The notes under the pieces: model-generated
Databases searched by the model: none
The model's input: only the letters and a program-made list of their open reading frames with translations
Told to the model about the DNA's origin: nothing
Shown: piece after piece, positions 1 to 9,495 of the stretch
How positions within the stretch are numbered: position 1 is the stretch's first letter
Layout of the letters: each line of letters begins with the position of its first letter
Position numbers and translations under genes: made by a program
Virus record (IMG/VR): IMGVR_UViG_3300037359_000042
Location: 1 to 43,368 of that record
Direction: 5' to 3' (one strand)
From: a virus
Length of the DNA stretch: 43,368 bases

Positions 1-3000
1 GTTGACAACGATATCTGTGATGGTTGCACTACTCCCACCAGCGGAGCAGCAGTACTAATCGACAATCAGGCCGCGTGCGGCATAACATTTTTCACGAGCC
101 ACAACGTAAAAGTTGAGATTAATACATCACTCACGTCGCCACTCGGAGCATTTACGTTGTATCAATGCCCCAGCACCGGAAATGGCATACAGGCACTTTT
201 CAATTTTGACAATACCTGGATAACTCCTCAATCGCGCTCTACGGCAGGGTTTAATTTATCATCTATATCCGTCTTTCCGGCGAATGATAAAGCTATAACT
301 ATTACAGCTAGCAATGTGGCTTTTGGATACGGCACCGGATCAAACACTTCACCTGCGTTTCTTGGTATCCCAAATCTAACGCGCACTTACTTAACTGGGT
401 CTAATGGCTGGATGCCGTTTCTGTCTTACGCGCCGTCGAATAAAAGTTCAGGCGCTAGTAATGCGGCAAACAGCGCACCAATGCAGATGGTGGGAGACGT
501 GCAGGTTAGTCAGCTTTGGCAAGATGGCGTTGCAGCTTCTCCTCTAATGTTCTCTGATACGGGCTACACCGCACTTCCAAACGGCACTACACTTTACAAA
601 GGCCAAGTTCTGGCTCCGCCTAGCTACTGGCTGGGCGCGAATGGCAAACGGTATGCGCTAGATGTCGTATATCAGAGCGGCACAACAGGTACGCCGAATG
701 GCGGCTCGACAACCTGCTCTGCGGCTGGCAGCGCCCTTATGACTTGCACTAGCGCGACAGACCTCTCTGTTGGGCAGTTCTTTACAATCAACGGAGTAAA
801 TTCACAGATCACTCTCGTGGATGCCACAAATTCTGGCGCGGTAGTTGTGACCGCCGCGAATGGACTTGGGACATTTTCTTCGCAGGCATTGAGCTTCAAT
901 GCTCCTGTCCTGGGTCTTGAAATGCAGATACCGACTAAATCTGCGGCGGTTCCTACGACTCTGGCGTGGTCGCAAGGAGATATGGAGCAGAACTCTGGCG
1001 CGACAGCAAACGGTGTGGCGGGGTGGGTGAATGTAAGCGCAGGCACGCCGGGTGTATGGGCAGGTATTCCACTGGGAGATAGCTCAGGCAAGATTAGCAT
1101 CTCTCAAGTGACAGGAACTCCAAGCACGTCCCCTGTTTGCCCAAATGGGACCAGTGGGGCTTTGACTACTTCTGGCTGCGTTGGCGCAGGAACTACGGCC
1201 AACTCTCTCACACTCACCAATACAGGCGGAGCATCGCCGGGAGCTACATTCAACGGCTCGGCAGCGGTTACGGCTGATGCCCATACGCTCGGCGCGGGTG
1301 GTTTGGCTACGACAAATTCGTGGACGTTGACGAACTACTACAGCAATCCCCAGTTCCTCTACAACGGAGCGGTATATCAAAGCTCCACCGCAGCCACGAA
1401 CGGGGCAAACGTATACAGCACAAGCCCCACTTACAGGGCTAATGTCTGGTCTACCACGAACTCCGCTTCTGAACTGGTTGATTTTAGCTGGCAAAATAAA
1501 TGCACAAACACAGCGCAGTCGCCGGTTTGCACGTTGACGTTGCTTACTAACAAAGCATCAGATTTAACGCCAACTTACAACATGGACTTATCTGCCGCCG
1601 CTGCTGGATTAGTTCTTCCCACTATTAATTTAGCCGGTACGACGACTCCTCTTTTGCTCAACGGCAGCGCTGGAACTGCCACACAATGTTTAATTTCAGG
1701 CGGTCCGGGAGTAACGCCGTCTTGGGGGTCGTGCGGGTCAGGTTCGAGTGGCTTATCAGGCATGACCGCGGGGCAGGTTCCGATAGCAGCAACTGCCAGC
1801 ACTGTGACCAGCAGCAAGCCTCTCGCTGGGTCCGGCGCGGGAATTGTTACAGGTCCGACGTCAGCCACAACAGCGGGCCATGTAGTAACTTATGTGGACA
1901 CAGTAGGAACAACGCAGGATGGCGGTGCCCTGCCTACCGGCACAGTGACTAGCGTCGGATGGACTGGCGGCATAGTCTCGGTGGCGACAGCGACTTCAAC
2001 TCCGGCATTTACCATCGCCGGAACCTCTGGTGGCATCCCCTACTTCAATAGCGGCACAACCTGGGCGTCCTCGGCGGCGCTAACGCACTACGGCGTGGTT
2101 TACGGAGGCGGTGCGGCAGGTGCTCCTGTATCAACGGCGGCTGACACTACTACGACACACGCACTCTTCGCAACGGCGACAGCCCCGGCCTTTCGTGCGA
2201 TTGCCACAACCGACATTCCCACGCTTAACCAAAACACCACCGGCACATCTGGCGGCGTGACGGGTACGGCAGGTACAGGCAACAGCTTGGTGCTTGCCAA
2301 TGCGACCAGCGGAACGATCACCATTCAGGCAACGACAGGGGCACTAGGAGCAGTAACACTAACAGCACCGGCAACGACAGGAACGATTGCACTGACTAGC
2401 CAGCTTCCCGCAGCGCAGGTCGCGGCGAACCTTGCAAGCTCTGGCTCTACGGGTGTGACGGGGCAGCTACCGATTGGGCAGGTAGGCAGTGCGGGGCTTT
2501 CCGCCAGCAACGGAGTTGGCATTGCTTCAACGGGCGCGATCACTCTAACCTACGGAACCACAGCGAATACCGTAGCACAGGGCAATGACTCGCGCATCAC
2601 AGGGGCGGTACAATCGGGCGGCGCGCTCGGCACTCCATCCAGCGGCGTGATAACCAACCTGACAGGAACCTGCACGTCCTGTACGGCGAATAGTGCAACG
2701 TCTGTGCCAGCAGCAAATGTGGCAAGCGGGGCATTGGCAAACGGAATGACTGCCACTACGCAGTCAGCAGGGGACAACAGCACGAAGTTGGCGACGACTG
2801 CTTATGTTGCCACGGCTGTAACTTATCCGGTGGCCAACACTACCTTTACAACCAGCACTGGCTCCGTAGGAGCTAACACCTGCAACTCGACCGTGCAGGT
2901 CGCTATGACCGGGGTCACCACAAGCATGACTTTTTTGATCACAGCAAGCGCGGATACGAGCGCAGCGACCGGTTGGGGAAGCACAGGCGGTCTTGTGCTG

Positions 3001-3102
3001 GATGTGTGGCCGACAGCAGGTTATGCGAACTATAAAATCTGCAATCAAACGGCTGCTTCAATCACACCCACAGCGGTGACCTTCAACATTGGAGCGAGAT
3101 AA
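1..3102 (+). CDS. Tail fibre protein, 5' end outside the window
   Basis: The reading frame is open from base 1, so this is a 1033-residue C-terminal part of a longer protein. A TTG at 157 is the first start-like codon but has no ribosome binding site and should not be taken as the start. The protein is rich in Gly, Ser, Thr and Ala and almost free of charge, as trimeric phage fibres are. It carries phrases typical of tail fibres and collars: LTNTGGASPGATFNG in the middle and GDNSTKLATTAYV about 80 residues before the end. This supports a host-recognition role at the virion surface. The extreme C-terminus is a short beta-type domain with paired Cys. Its receptor cannot be inferred. It ends with TAA one base before the ATG of the next gene. 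Confidence 0.85.
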   Translation, partial: VDNDICDGCTTPTSGAAVLIDNQAACGITFFTSHNVKVEINTSLTSPLGAFTLYQCPSTGNGIQALFNFDNTWITPQSRSTAGFNLSSISVFPANDKAITITASNVAFGYGTGSNTSPAFLGIPNLTRTYLTGSNGWMPFLSYAPSNKSSGASNAANSAPMQMVGDVQVSQLWQDGVAASPLMFSDTGYTALPNGTTLYKGQVLAPPSYWLGANGKRYALDVVYQSGTTGTPNGGSTTCSAAGSALMTCTSATDLSVGQFFTINGVNSQITLVDATNSGAVVVTAANGLGTFSSQALSFNAPVLGLEMQIPTKSAAVPTTLAWSQGDMEQNSGATANGVAGWVNVSAGTPGVWAGIPLGDSSGKISISQVTGTPSTSPVCPNGTSGALTTSGCVGAGTTANSLTLTNTGGASPGATFNGSAAVTADAHTLGAGGLATTNSWTLTNYYSNPQFLYNGAVYQSSTAATNGANVYSTSPTYRANVWSTTNSASELVDFSWQNKCTNTAQSPVCTLTLLTNKASDLTPTYNMDLSAAAAGLVLPTINLAGTTTPLLLNGSAGTATQCLISGGPGVTPSWGSCGSGSSGLSGMTAGQVPIAATASTVTSSKPLAGSGAGIVTGPTSATTAGHVVTYVDTVGTTQDGGALPTGTVTSVGWTGGIVSVATATSTPAFTIAGTSGGIPYFNSGTTWASSAALTHYGVVYGGGAAGAPVSTAADTTTTHALFATATAPAFRAIATTDIPTLNQNTTGTSGGVTGTAGTGNSLVLANATSGTITIQATTGALGAVTLTAPATTGTIALTSQLPAAQVAANLASSGSTGVTGQLPIGQVGSAGLSASNGVGIASTGAITLTYGTTANTVAQGNDSRITGAVQSGGALGTPSSGVITNLTGTCTSCTANSATSVPAANVASGALANGMTATTQSAGDNSTKLATTAYVATAVTYPVANTTFTTSTGSVGANTCNSTVQVAMTGVTTSMTFLITASADTSAATGWGSTGGLVLDVWPTAGYANYKICNQTAASITPTAVTFNIGAR

Positions 3103-3103
3103 C

Positions 3104-3865
3104 ATGAAAAGACTTATTGCATTGTTGACACTTCTTCCCTTGCTTGGCATGGGCGGGGGGCAATACACGATTCCTTGGCATACCGGAGCCACAGCAGCGG
3201 CGGCGGCTATTCCAACTCCGCTTAATTGGTGGAAGCTAAACGGGACTGTTACCGACGAGGAAGGCGCAAATAACGGAACATGGGCAGGTTCAGCCGGTTG
3301 CTCTGGCACTTATTATCAAGCAGGGGTCAATCAAACTTATGATGGTTGTTTTGTTAGTGTAAACTCTAATTATATATCTACGGCAAATGCAACAGGTTAT
3401 TCCACTGGTTCAGGAGCATGGACGGTAACAATGTGGGTTTATGAATCAAGCATGGAACCCGTTTTTGAGATGTTGTTTGGATACGGGACATTCTCCGATC
3501 ATGGTAATGTTCAAACAGCTATCGGAAATGGTAGTGGCAGCAACAATCACATCTGCTTTATTCCCGGCTCAGGGAATAATTATTGTGGAACCACAAATGT
3601 ATCTATTGGTGCGTGGCACTTCGTAGCAGTCACTTATGCGGCAGGGGCAACAAGCATAACAACTGACGTTGACGGTACGACGCAGAGTGTCTCGATAGTT
3701 TCCGCATTAAATGTCACCACGGCAGGAACCTATCCTCCGGTTATAGGCAACTTGACATCAAGTTATTACGACTTCTACAACGGGGCAATGGCTGACGTTA
3801 GGTATTATACGTCTGCTTTAACTATCACGCAGTTGAATGCAATTCAAGCTCAGAATTATTACTAA
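3104..3865 (+). CDS. LamG/concanavalin-like jellyroll protein with signal peptide
   Basis: The start is ATG 3104, preceded by GGAG at 3091; an in-frame TTG at 3089 lies inside the fibre gene and is rejected. The 253-residue product begins with MKRLIALLTLLPLLGMGGG, a basic end plus hydrophobic stretch that looks like a signal peptide. The rest resembles a LamG-like jellyroll domain: an early LNWWKLNGTVTDEEGANNGTW, a central WTVTMWVY strand, WHFVAVTY, and a late YNGAMADVRYYTSALT, which is the usual order for this fold. Such domains bind sugars or adhesins. It follows the tail fibre directly, so an accessory receptor-binding or decoration role is likely. A signal peptide on a virion protein is unusual; the stretch may instead be a membrane-inserting end. 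Confidence 0.7.
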   Translation: MKRLIALLTLLPLLGMGGGQYTIPWHTGATAAAAAIPTPLNWWKLNGTVTDEEGANNGTWAGSAGCSGTYYQAGVNQTYDGCFVSVNSNYISTANATGYSTGSGAWTVTMWVYESSMEPVFEMLFGYGTFSDHGNVQTAIGNGSGSNNHICFIPGSGNNYCGTTNVSIGAWHFVAVTYAAGATSITTDVDGTTQSVSIVSALNVTTAGTYPPVIGNLTSSYYDFYNGAMADVRYYTSALTITQLNAIQAQNYY

Positions 3866-3901
3866 CGGGTGGAGCAGGGCGAACGGAAAGACAGGGAGCG
3901 T

Positions 3902-4009
3902 ATGACCAAGCAGGGCGGCAAGCCGAAGCAATCAACGCTGTACAAGGGTAAGCAGCACCGGCAAGCTCCAGTAATCGGAAGCCGGGTGAACGTGTCCAAG
4001 AAAATATAG
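3902..4009 (+). CDS. Small basic protein, 35 residues
   Basis: ATG 3902 follows GGGAG at 3894 with short spacing and runs 35 codons to TAG 4007. The product is strongly basic and rich in Lys, Gln and Arg (MTKQGGKPKQSTLYKGKQHR at its start) with almost no acidic residues. It occupies most of the gap between the LamG-like gene and the adaptor-like gene, on the same strand. I do not recognise the family. A nucleic-acid-binding or virion-packaged peptide is possible but is only a guess from charge. The main doubt is its size. Confidence 0.5.
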   Translation: MTKQGGKPKQSTLYKGKQHRQAPVIGSRVNVSKKI

Positions 4010-4020
4010 AATCATAAACA

Positions 4021-4035
4021 GTCCATTATCCGGAC
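4021..4035 (-). repeat. 15-bp element copy, GTCCGGATAATGGAC on minus strand
   Basis: Exact copy. Intergenic, immediately before the GGAGG ribosome binding site of the adaptor-like gene at 4045 and opposite to the local direction of transcription. Confidence 0.9.
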
Positions 4036-4044
4036 GGAGGAACG

Positions 4045-5133
4045 ATGCCAGTATTACCGGGCAATTCACAAAATTCGCCGACTCTCCAGCAGTTGGCCAA
4101 TCAGCTAAAATCGCGGCCCGAGTTCTTCAACGTCCTCGGGGGTGCGGCTGGGTATTCTACAGAGCCTTTTCTCACAGTTGCAAATGAAGTTTTAAGCCGC
4201 GTCCTGGCTGAGAACATGCCGTGGAAATGGAATCGAAAAGTAATACCCCCATTCATCACAGTTAGCTTGCAGCAGGACTACGTTACCAACATCACGGACA
4301 TTGGATGGTTGGAAGACGGCTGGCGGATTGACATCAACAACTCCACTTCCAACAACAATGGAGCCCCCAAGCCAATCTTTCCCCTAGAGACGGTTCGAGA
4401 CCTTCAGCAAACAGCCCAACAGTCCGTACCCTTCAACGTTAGTTACGTTCCCAACGACCAGGCGTTCCTCGGGCTGTGGCAGGCGAATACCGCATACGGT
4501 TGTGGGTATGGTCAAGCACAGACTCCGAGAACCCCGATTCAACAATTCCGGGACGAAAACGGAAACATTTTGTTTATTGACTCGTCGCAGCTAGGGCTGA
4601 ATATCGAATCTCCCGGGTACGCTGGGACCACAATTCTTCCCCCAGGTTTTTATCCATACGGAATTTCCGGAAGCACACAACCCTCTGCCCCGCCAAACGC
4701 AACTCCCGGAACGATGATTACGGATGGGACGATTACATGGACAGTTGCCGATCCGGAGGGGTACGCGATACGTCTTTCACCGACTCCGGCCCTCAACGGT
4801 CTCTGCTGGATGTTGATCGTGAACTACCAGGTAGTTCCAAAACAGTTGATGCGTCTGCAAGATACGGTTGACCAGATACCGTTCTTCATGGCTTATTTAT
4901 TCCGCCAAGGTCTTCGGGCCGCTTTATCACGCGAGAATGGAAGCCCCAATGGACCACAAATGTACGCAGAGTGGGAAGAGACGTTGATGAAGGCGTGCCG
5001 GGCCGCAGACCGACAGCAGGACGACTATGCGCTAACTCCGATTCGCCCTATTATGGGAGCGGAAAATCCCTGGCTCAATCCTTTCAACGTGGGTGCTGCG
5101 TGGCCCTTCAGCCCCTCTCCTTTGGGATATTAA
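4045..5133 (+). CDS. Putative head-tail adaptor / tail tubular A-like protein with inserted surface module
   Basis: The start ATG 4045 has GGAGG 4 bases upstream. The 362-residue protein sits just before the large nozzle-like tail gene, the position held by the tail tube/adaptor gene in podoviruses; this is inference from order. Residues about 1-140 and 250-362 look like one helical structural unit (LTVANEVLSRVLAENMPWKW early, FFMAYLFRQGLRAALSREN late). Between them, about 142-240, is a module starting LWQANTAYG, with DENGNILF and ending TDGTITWTV. The same phrases recur in the next gene (5154-8819), so a small repeated module seems to have been inserted in both. Confidence in the exact tail role is moderate. 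Confidence 0.55.
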   Translation: MPVLPGNSQNSPTLQQLANQLKSRPEFFNVLGGAAGYSTEPFLTVANEVLSRVLAENMPWKWNRKVIPPFITVSLQQDYVTNITDIGWLEDGWRIDINNSTSNNNGAPKPIFPLETVRDLQQTAQQSVPFNVSYVPNDQAFLGLWQANTAYGCGYGQAQTPRTPIQQFRDENGNILFIDSSQLGLNIESPGYAGTTILPPGFYPYGISGSTQPSAPPNATPGTMITDGTITWTVADPEGYAIRLSPTPALNGLCWMLIVNYQVVPKQLMRLQDTVDQIPFFMAYLFRQGLRAALSRENGSPNGPQMYAEWEETLMKACRAADRQQDDYALTPIRPIMGAENPWLNPFNVGAAWPFSPSPLGY

Positions 5134-5153
5134 GTTTTTGATAGGACTAGATT

Positions 5154-8100
5154 ATGAGCAATTGGCTATCTAAATTCGGGGCACAACCTTCCAAACAGCC
5201 GAAGTACGGCATTCTTTGGCAGGGTAGATGGAGCACGGGAATTTGGACGCAGAGAAGTCCTCTGCGGGACGCGGCAAGCACAAGAATCGAAGAAGAATTC
5301 TACGGCGCGCGCGGAGACGCGCTCATCGACGGTCTGAACTGTGAAATAAGCTCCAAGCTAACTCTCATCCGCCGCCCGGGCACGAGTGTCTATAATTCTA
5401 ACACCTACCCCTACGTCAACAGGTTCTACGAATACCGGCTGTTTAACTCGGCCTCTGAACAGATAAAAGTTTTGGCTGACACGGCCTCTGCTATCTACGA
5501 TGTGACTGGGCCCGGAGCCGGAAATCCAACCCCGGCAGCGTTGTTCACAAAATCAGCAGGAGCGGGCTCCACGTATTTTCAGAGCGTGGGAAACAACTTG
5601 TATTTTTCCGACGGCGTGGACTCGGTGAAGTTCCTGACCTCCACGGAATCGTGGGGGGCACACAAAACATTCAGCATCGGCGATTTCATCGTTGACACAA
5701 ATGGGAACATTCAGAGTTTCCAGTCACAGCCGGTGTCCCTCACTATAAATGGAATTGAAGTCCGGAGCGTAGCTCCAACTAAAATAGCAAACGCCCAGAC
5801 TTTTCTAATCGTTTCTCTGACTGATGTTCCTCCGACGATTCCGCCTCTGCAACCCGTGAGTTTCTCCGGGGTAGCAACGTATACGGCGCTGAACGGGAAG
5901 ACTCTGACGTATCAAAACATTTCTTCGGGGTGGGGACTGAATCTTGCTCCGCAGCAAATTGCTTTCAAATACGTGGCCACGCCCGTAGCGTTTGCTTCTG
6001 ATACCGGAACCGCTGCTACTTACATTCAGAATGACCAGTACGGAAGTCCATTATCCGGACAAACCGGGGCGACGGCCCCCACGTGGAATGCCACGCAGTA
6101 CGGAACAACTACGGATGGCACCGTTCTCTGGACCAATTTTGGACCGCCTGTCCAGGACTGGCAGGTAGCTGCCCCTTCTTCTTCCCCAACAGTTTCCCCA
6201 ACCCTTTACAATCTTCCCTCTGGCCTAAGCCAAGTTGTAAACTATTGGCAGCCTAACACGAAGATCGTAGCTGGGGTTGGTCAGACGTATAACATCTATG
6301 ACTCCAACGGAAACATCCAGACAATCCAAGGAACTATCGGCGGAACCCCAAGTACAACATACAGACCCACAGCATATTCAGGGGTAACCGGGTCCGTAAT
6401 TGATCCTACAGGGGCTTTCACCGGAGCGATGCCTGCCCAAATTTCTGGCTACTCAGGTAACCCGGGCCACTGCATGTGGAACGGGATACCCGGGGGGGCG
6501 ACAGCAAATCCCGGAGTTCTTTTCGTGGTGGCTGAAGTTGATGTAAATGACCCCGGCCCCACCGGAGTGGCGACGGTTCAGGCCAGCCTCGATGGCGGTA
6601 CAACATGGACCCTTCTTGTTTCCTCCACGTCAAGCGTCGGAAAAACTTCGTACACGCTGACAGTCCCCGCCACGACAAACCCGGCTTTAATTCAAGTTCA
6701 GGCGAACGCAACATTCTCCGGTCAAAGCCCGGTTGTGCTTATTTATAACATCAATCTAGTCGTGAGCGGAACTGTCACTCCCCCAGCGAACGGCTACACC
6801 GGAGAAAATCAGCCGCAGTGGTCAACGACTCTTGGCGGGTTGACAAGCGACAACCAAATCACATGGGAGAACCTTGGTCAGCTATCCACTTGGTTGCCCT
6901 CATATCAGTACCCGTTGAGCATCACGATAATTATTGACTCCAACGGAAACCTACAATACACAAATCAGTTGTTCACCACACAAACGATTTGGACGGCTGG
7001 TGTTGCCAACACCACAGGGCAGACAAACATAACAGGATCAACCGCCCCTACCGCTGGAGGAATAGGCACAAACCCGTGGTCCACCACCCTTGGCGGAACA
7101 ACAACCGATGGGGCCTACACGTGGATTAACCTGGGTCCGGCCTCACAACTCACCGCCGGAACCTTGGACTATGCTTATTCTTACCATAGCGTTGACGGAA
7201 GCGTCACGACAGCATCCCCGGTAAGTTATGTTTACAATTCAGTGGCAGGAAGTCCGGGATTATTTGAGATTCAAATCATCGTTCCTCCGTCTACAAACAA
7301 GCAGGTAGACCAAGTCTGGTTTTGGCGTACTGTGGGCGGCGGATCAACTTTGTTTTACCTCGACGAGGTCCCAAATAATCCGAATAATGGACAAATTATA
7401 TACATCGACGACATCCCCGATACGAGCTTGAATGAATTGATTGAAGCGCCGATTGCGGACGCCAACGATCCTCCTCCTACTGGTTTGACCACGCTGGTCT
7501 ACTACCTTCAGAGGCTATGGGGAGCCGTAGGCAATTATGTATATTATTCCGCAGGTCCTGACGTTACCGCTGGAAGTGGAGATACGGCGTGGCCTCCGGC
7601 CAACGTCTTTGTATTCCCGTCGTCTGTAACGAGGCTGTACCCGACCATAAACGGATTGTTTGTCTTCACTGTCTCTGACATCTACCTCATACAAGGAACA
7701 GGAACAACCTCTAGTCCGTTCTTCTCGGCACCATTCCTGTCCGACATCGGTTTGGTGTCTTATGACGCCTTCTCCGTCAATGGAAGCCTCGTCTACATGT
7801 ACACTTCAGACAACCAGTGCCTAAGCCTGGACCTGAATGCGGGAGTGTCCGAAGTTGGCTTCCCGACTGGAGATCAGTTTGGACCCGGGTACGGGACCAA
7901 GACCTTCACCCCATCATCCACACAAGTGACCTGGCATATCGCCGGATCGCAGGATAAGGGGCTGTACGTCTCCGACGGAGGAAATCGTGCGACGAATTCT
8001 TCGATCATCCCCAACCCCGGAAATTGGTGGAGATTATGCCCGACGCCGGTCCCCGAGTCTGGTATGACGTGGAGTCCGAAGGCCCAAATAACGGGAGGGT

Positions 8101-8819
8101 TCTCGGCTGTCCAGTCGGTGGAAACTGTTCCCGGAACGCATACGCTGCTCATTGGCCCCAAAACCAGCGGGGTTATCTTGCAACGCGATGACACTGTCTA
8201 CGCCGACAACGGAACCCCGTACAAAGCGTGGGCCGTGCTCGGCAGCATGGTTATCGCTCAGCCGGGCCAGGTGGCAAACGTTGCCTTCTTTACCACGGAT
8301 TCAATAGCTATCGGAACCCCGATTACTCTGGGTGTGCAAATAGACGAAATTTCGTCCTACACCGGGCTCGCCACAATCGTACCCAATAATCCCGGCACGG
8401 GTTACACGGTCGGAGACGTTACCACGATTCTCTACACCGGGGCTGTACTGGGCACAGCAGTAGTGACCAGCATCTCCGGCGTAAACCCGACGGGTCCGGT
8501 TACTGGGCTGTCGCTGCTGACCTACGGATCAAATTACCCAGGCACAGGAACTGGTTTGTCTACCTCGGGTGGCACTGGAAGCAACTTGACCGTCAACACA
8601 ACATATGGCGGGTTGTTTGAATATCTGACCAATTACAAGTCCGACCCGCCGCAAACGACAAGTTCTTTAACAACGTACGCGCAGCGATTCTACTTGTCGC
8701 AGACGCAGCAACCGGCAGTGGGCCGTCACCTACAACTGCTCATCAATTGGGGGTCTGATACGGTAGCGAATGAGCTTCTTTCTGTATCTTTGTATGGGTC
8801 TTTCGAGCAGGAGAATTAA
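5154..8819 (+). CDS. Large tail protein, probable tail nozzle / tubular B-like
   Basis: 1221 residues, start ATG 5154 after an AGGA, 20 bases behind the adaptor-like gene. The N-terminus (RSPLRDAASTRIEEEFYG then GDALIDGLNCEISSKLTLIR) has the layout of podovirus nozzle proteins, which begin with a segment listing the genes' product as one of many identical subunits with an R-P-G turn. The middle holds at least three copies of a module ending W..T..G.TTDG...W.N.G (about residues 309-330, 552-575 and 640-663) and three copies of D(S/T)NGN(I/L)Q (about 179, 381 and 593). These are probable Ig-like or sugar-binding decorations. The later part (PTINGLFVFTVSDIYLIQG) looks like a beta-propeller or platform domain. 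Function assigned by position and overall look. Confidence 0.6.
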   Translation: MSNWLSKFGAQPSKQPKYGILWQGRWSTGIWTQRSPLRDAASTRIEEEFYGARGDALIDGLNCEISSKLTLIRRPGTSVYNSNTYPYVNRFYEYRLFNSASEQIKVLADTASAIYDVTGPGAGNPTPAALFTKSAGAGSTYFQSVGNNLYFSDGVDSVKFLTSTESWGAHKTFSIGDFIVDTNGNIQSFQSQPVSLTINGIEVRSVAPTKIANAQTFLIVSLTDVPPTIPPLQPVSFSGVATYTALNGKTLTYQNISSGWGLNLAPQQIAFKYVATPVAFASDTGTAATYIQNDQYGSPLSGQTGATAPTWNATQYGTTTDGTVLWTNFGPPVQDWQVAAPSSSPTVSPTLYNLPSGLSQVVNYWQPNTKIVAGVGQTYNIYDSNGNIQTIQGTIGGTPSTTYRPTAYSGVTGSVIDPTGAFTGAMPAQISGYSGNPGHCMWNGIPGGATANPGVLFVVAEVDVNDPGPTGVATVQASLDGGTTWTLLVSSTSSVGKTSYTLTVPATTNPALIQVQANATFSGQSPVVLIYNINLVVSGTVTPPANGYTGENQPQWSTTLGGLTSDNQITWENLGQLSTWLPSYQYPLSITIIIDSNGNLQYTNQLFTTQTIWTAGVANTTGQTNITGSTAPTAGGIGTNPWSTTLGGTTTDGAYTWINLGPASQLTAGTLDYAYSYHSVDGSVTTASPVSYVYNSVAGSPGLFEIQIIVPPSTNKQVDQVWFWRTVGGGSTLFYLDEVPNNPNNGQIIYIDDIPDTSLNELIEAPIADANDPPPTGLTTLVYYLQRLWGAVGNYVYYSAGPDVTAGSGDTAWPPANVFVFPSSVTRLYPTINGLFVFTVSDIYLIQGTGTTSSPFFSAPFLSDIGLVSYDAFSVNGSLVYMYTSDNQCLSLDLNAGVSEVGFPTGDQFGPGYGTKTFTPSSTQVTWHIAGSQDKGLYVSDGGNRATNSSIIPNPGNWWRLCPTPVPESGMTWSPKAQITGGFSAVQSVETVPGTHTLLIGPKTSGVILQRDDTVYADNGTPYKAWAVLGSMVIAQPGQVANVAFFTTDSIAIGTPITLGVQIDEISSYTGLATIVPNNPGTGYTVGDVTTILYTGAVLGTAVVTSISGVNPTGPVTGLSLLTYGSNYPGTGTGLSTSGGTGSNLTVNTTYGGLFEYLTNYKSDPPQTTSSLTTYAQRFYLSQTQQPAVGRHLQLLINWGSDTVANELLSVSLYGSFEQEN
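6046..6060 (-). repeat. 15-bp element copy inside the nozzle-like gene
   Basis: Exact GTCCGGATAATGGAC on the minus strand. On the coding strand it encodes SPLSGQ. Confidence 0.9.
7378..7392 (+). repeat. 15-bp element copy, one mismatch
   Basis: ATCCGAATAATGGAC on the plus strand, inside the nozzle-like gene, encoding NPNNGQ. Confidence 0.75.
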
Positions 8820-8894
8820 GAAAATAAAGTACTTAAATAATTGTTGGACGGGTATTTGAGGACCAACCCGCACACAAGAAATAGAAGGTTCGTA

Positions 8895-9125
8895 ATGCCT
8901 AGCATCGCTTCAAGGATCGTGACCAGCCCGAGGCCAGTAGCCGCCACAGCCTCGCCGACTCCGCGTCCTATCCCCCCACTTGAAGGGCCAACGCCGGTAC
9001 AAAACACCATGCTCCGGTGTCCGCTTCCCTACGTTGTATCATCATCTCCCGATAGCCTTCGCCAGTTTTACGGCGGAGGAACAATTCCCCAATACAGAAT
9101 CACTCCTCCATCCTCTTTGAAATAA
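8895..9125 (+). CDS. Small proline-rich phage protein of unknown function
   Basis: The start chosen is ATG 8895, with GAAGG about ten bases upstream; an upstream TTG at 8841 has no support. The product is 76 residues, rich in Pro, Ser and Thr in its first half (ASPTPRPIPPLEGPTPVQN) and ends with a Gly/Tyr-rich stretch. There is no membrane segment. It lies between the nozzle-like gene and the small membrane proteins, on the same strand. I do not recognise the family; a minor virion component is possible by context. Confidence 0.6.
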   Translation: MPSIASRIVTSPRPVAATASPTPRPIPPLEGPTPVQNTMLRCPLPYVVSSSPDSLRQFYGGGTIPQYRITPPSSLK

Positions 9126-9128
9126 ACC

Positions 9129-9143
9129 GTCCGTATAATGGAC
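9129..9143 (+). repeat. 15-bp element copy with TATAAT core
   Basis: GTCCGTATAATGGAC, intergenic, 3 bases after the stop of the preceding gene. The core is a perfect TATAAT, but no -35 box lies at the usual spacing. Confidence 0.85.
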
Positions 9144-9189
9144 CGTCGAACTATCGTCTTACAATTGATCCCTCGAACAAGGTTGACGA

Positions 9190-9495
9190 ATGCAATTATT
9201 CTTTAGTTGGGTAGCCGAGCATTGGCAGCTAGTATGTGGTTGGGTAACAGGGTTGTATATTCTTTACCGGGTAGGTCTTGTCTTCACCGGACTGATTTCT
9301 TTCATGACTTCAGCATCAGGTCGGGTAAAGAATTCGGAAGATACTCTACAGGGGGTCGCCTCCACATTGAGTTTAGTTGTGGGTAACCACCTCCCTCACA
9401 TCCAAGCAGAGCTTGAAAACGTGAATAAAACTCTCCTGGATATGAGAGGAGACTTTCGCGCTGTTTTGGCAGAAAAATTTGCAACGGTGTACTAA
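9190..9495 (+). CDS. Small membrane protein, holin-like candidate
   Basis: 101 residues from ATG 9190, preceded by an AAGG. One strong hydrophobic segment covers about residues 17-40 (WVTGLYILYRVGLVFTGLIS), followed by a hydrophilic tail with helix-forming pattern (HIQAELENVNKTLLDMRGDF). Its stop overlaps the start of the next gene by one base (TAATG), so the two are translationally coupled. A small membrane protein paired with a tail-anchored one in the late region fits a lysis pair or spanin-like role, but no catalytic or diagnostic motif is present. It could also be an ejection-apparatus membrane factor. Confidence 0.6.
   Translation: MQLFFSWVAEHWQLVCGWVTGLYILYRVGLVFTGLISFMTSASGRVKNSEDTLQGVASTLSLVVGNHLPHIQAELENVNKTLLDMRGDFRAVLAEKFATVY

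Noticed and set aside
157-159. TTG start for the tail fibre gene at 157
   Set aside because: The frame is open to base 1 and there is no ribosome binding site near 157, so the gene is cut by the window edge.
9129-9143. Promoter with a TATAAT inside the 15-bp element
   Set aside because: The nearest TTGA-like -35 is only 11 bases away and there is no TG extension, so I treat the TATAAT as a chance variant of the element.
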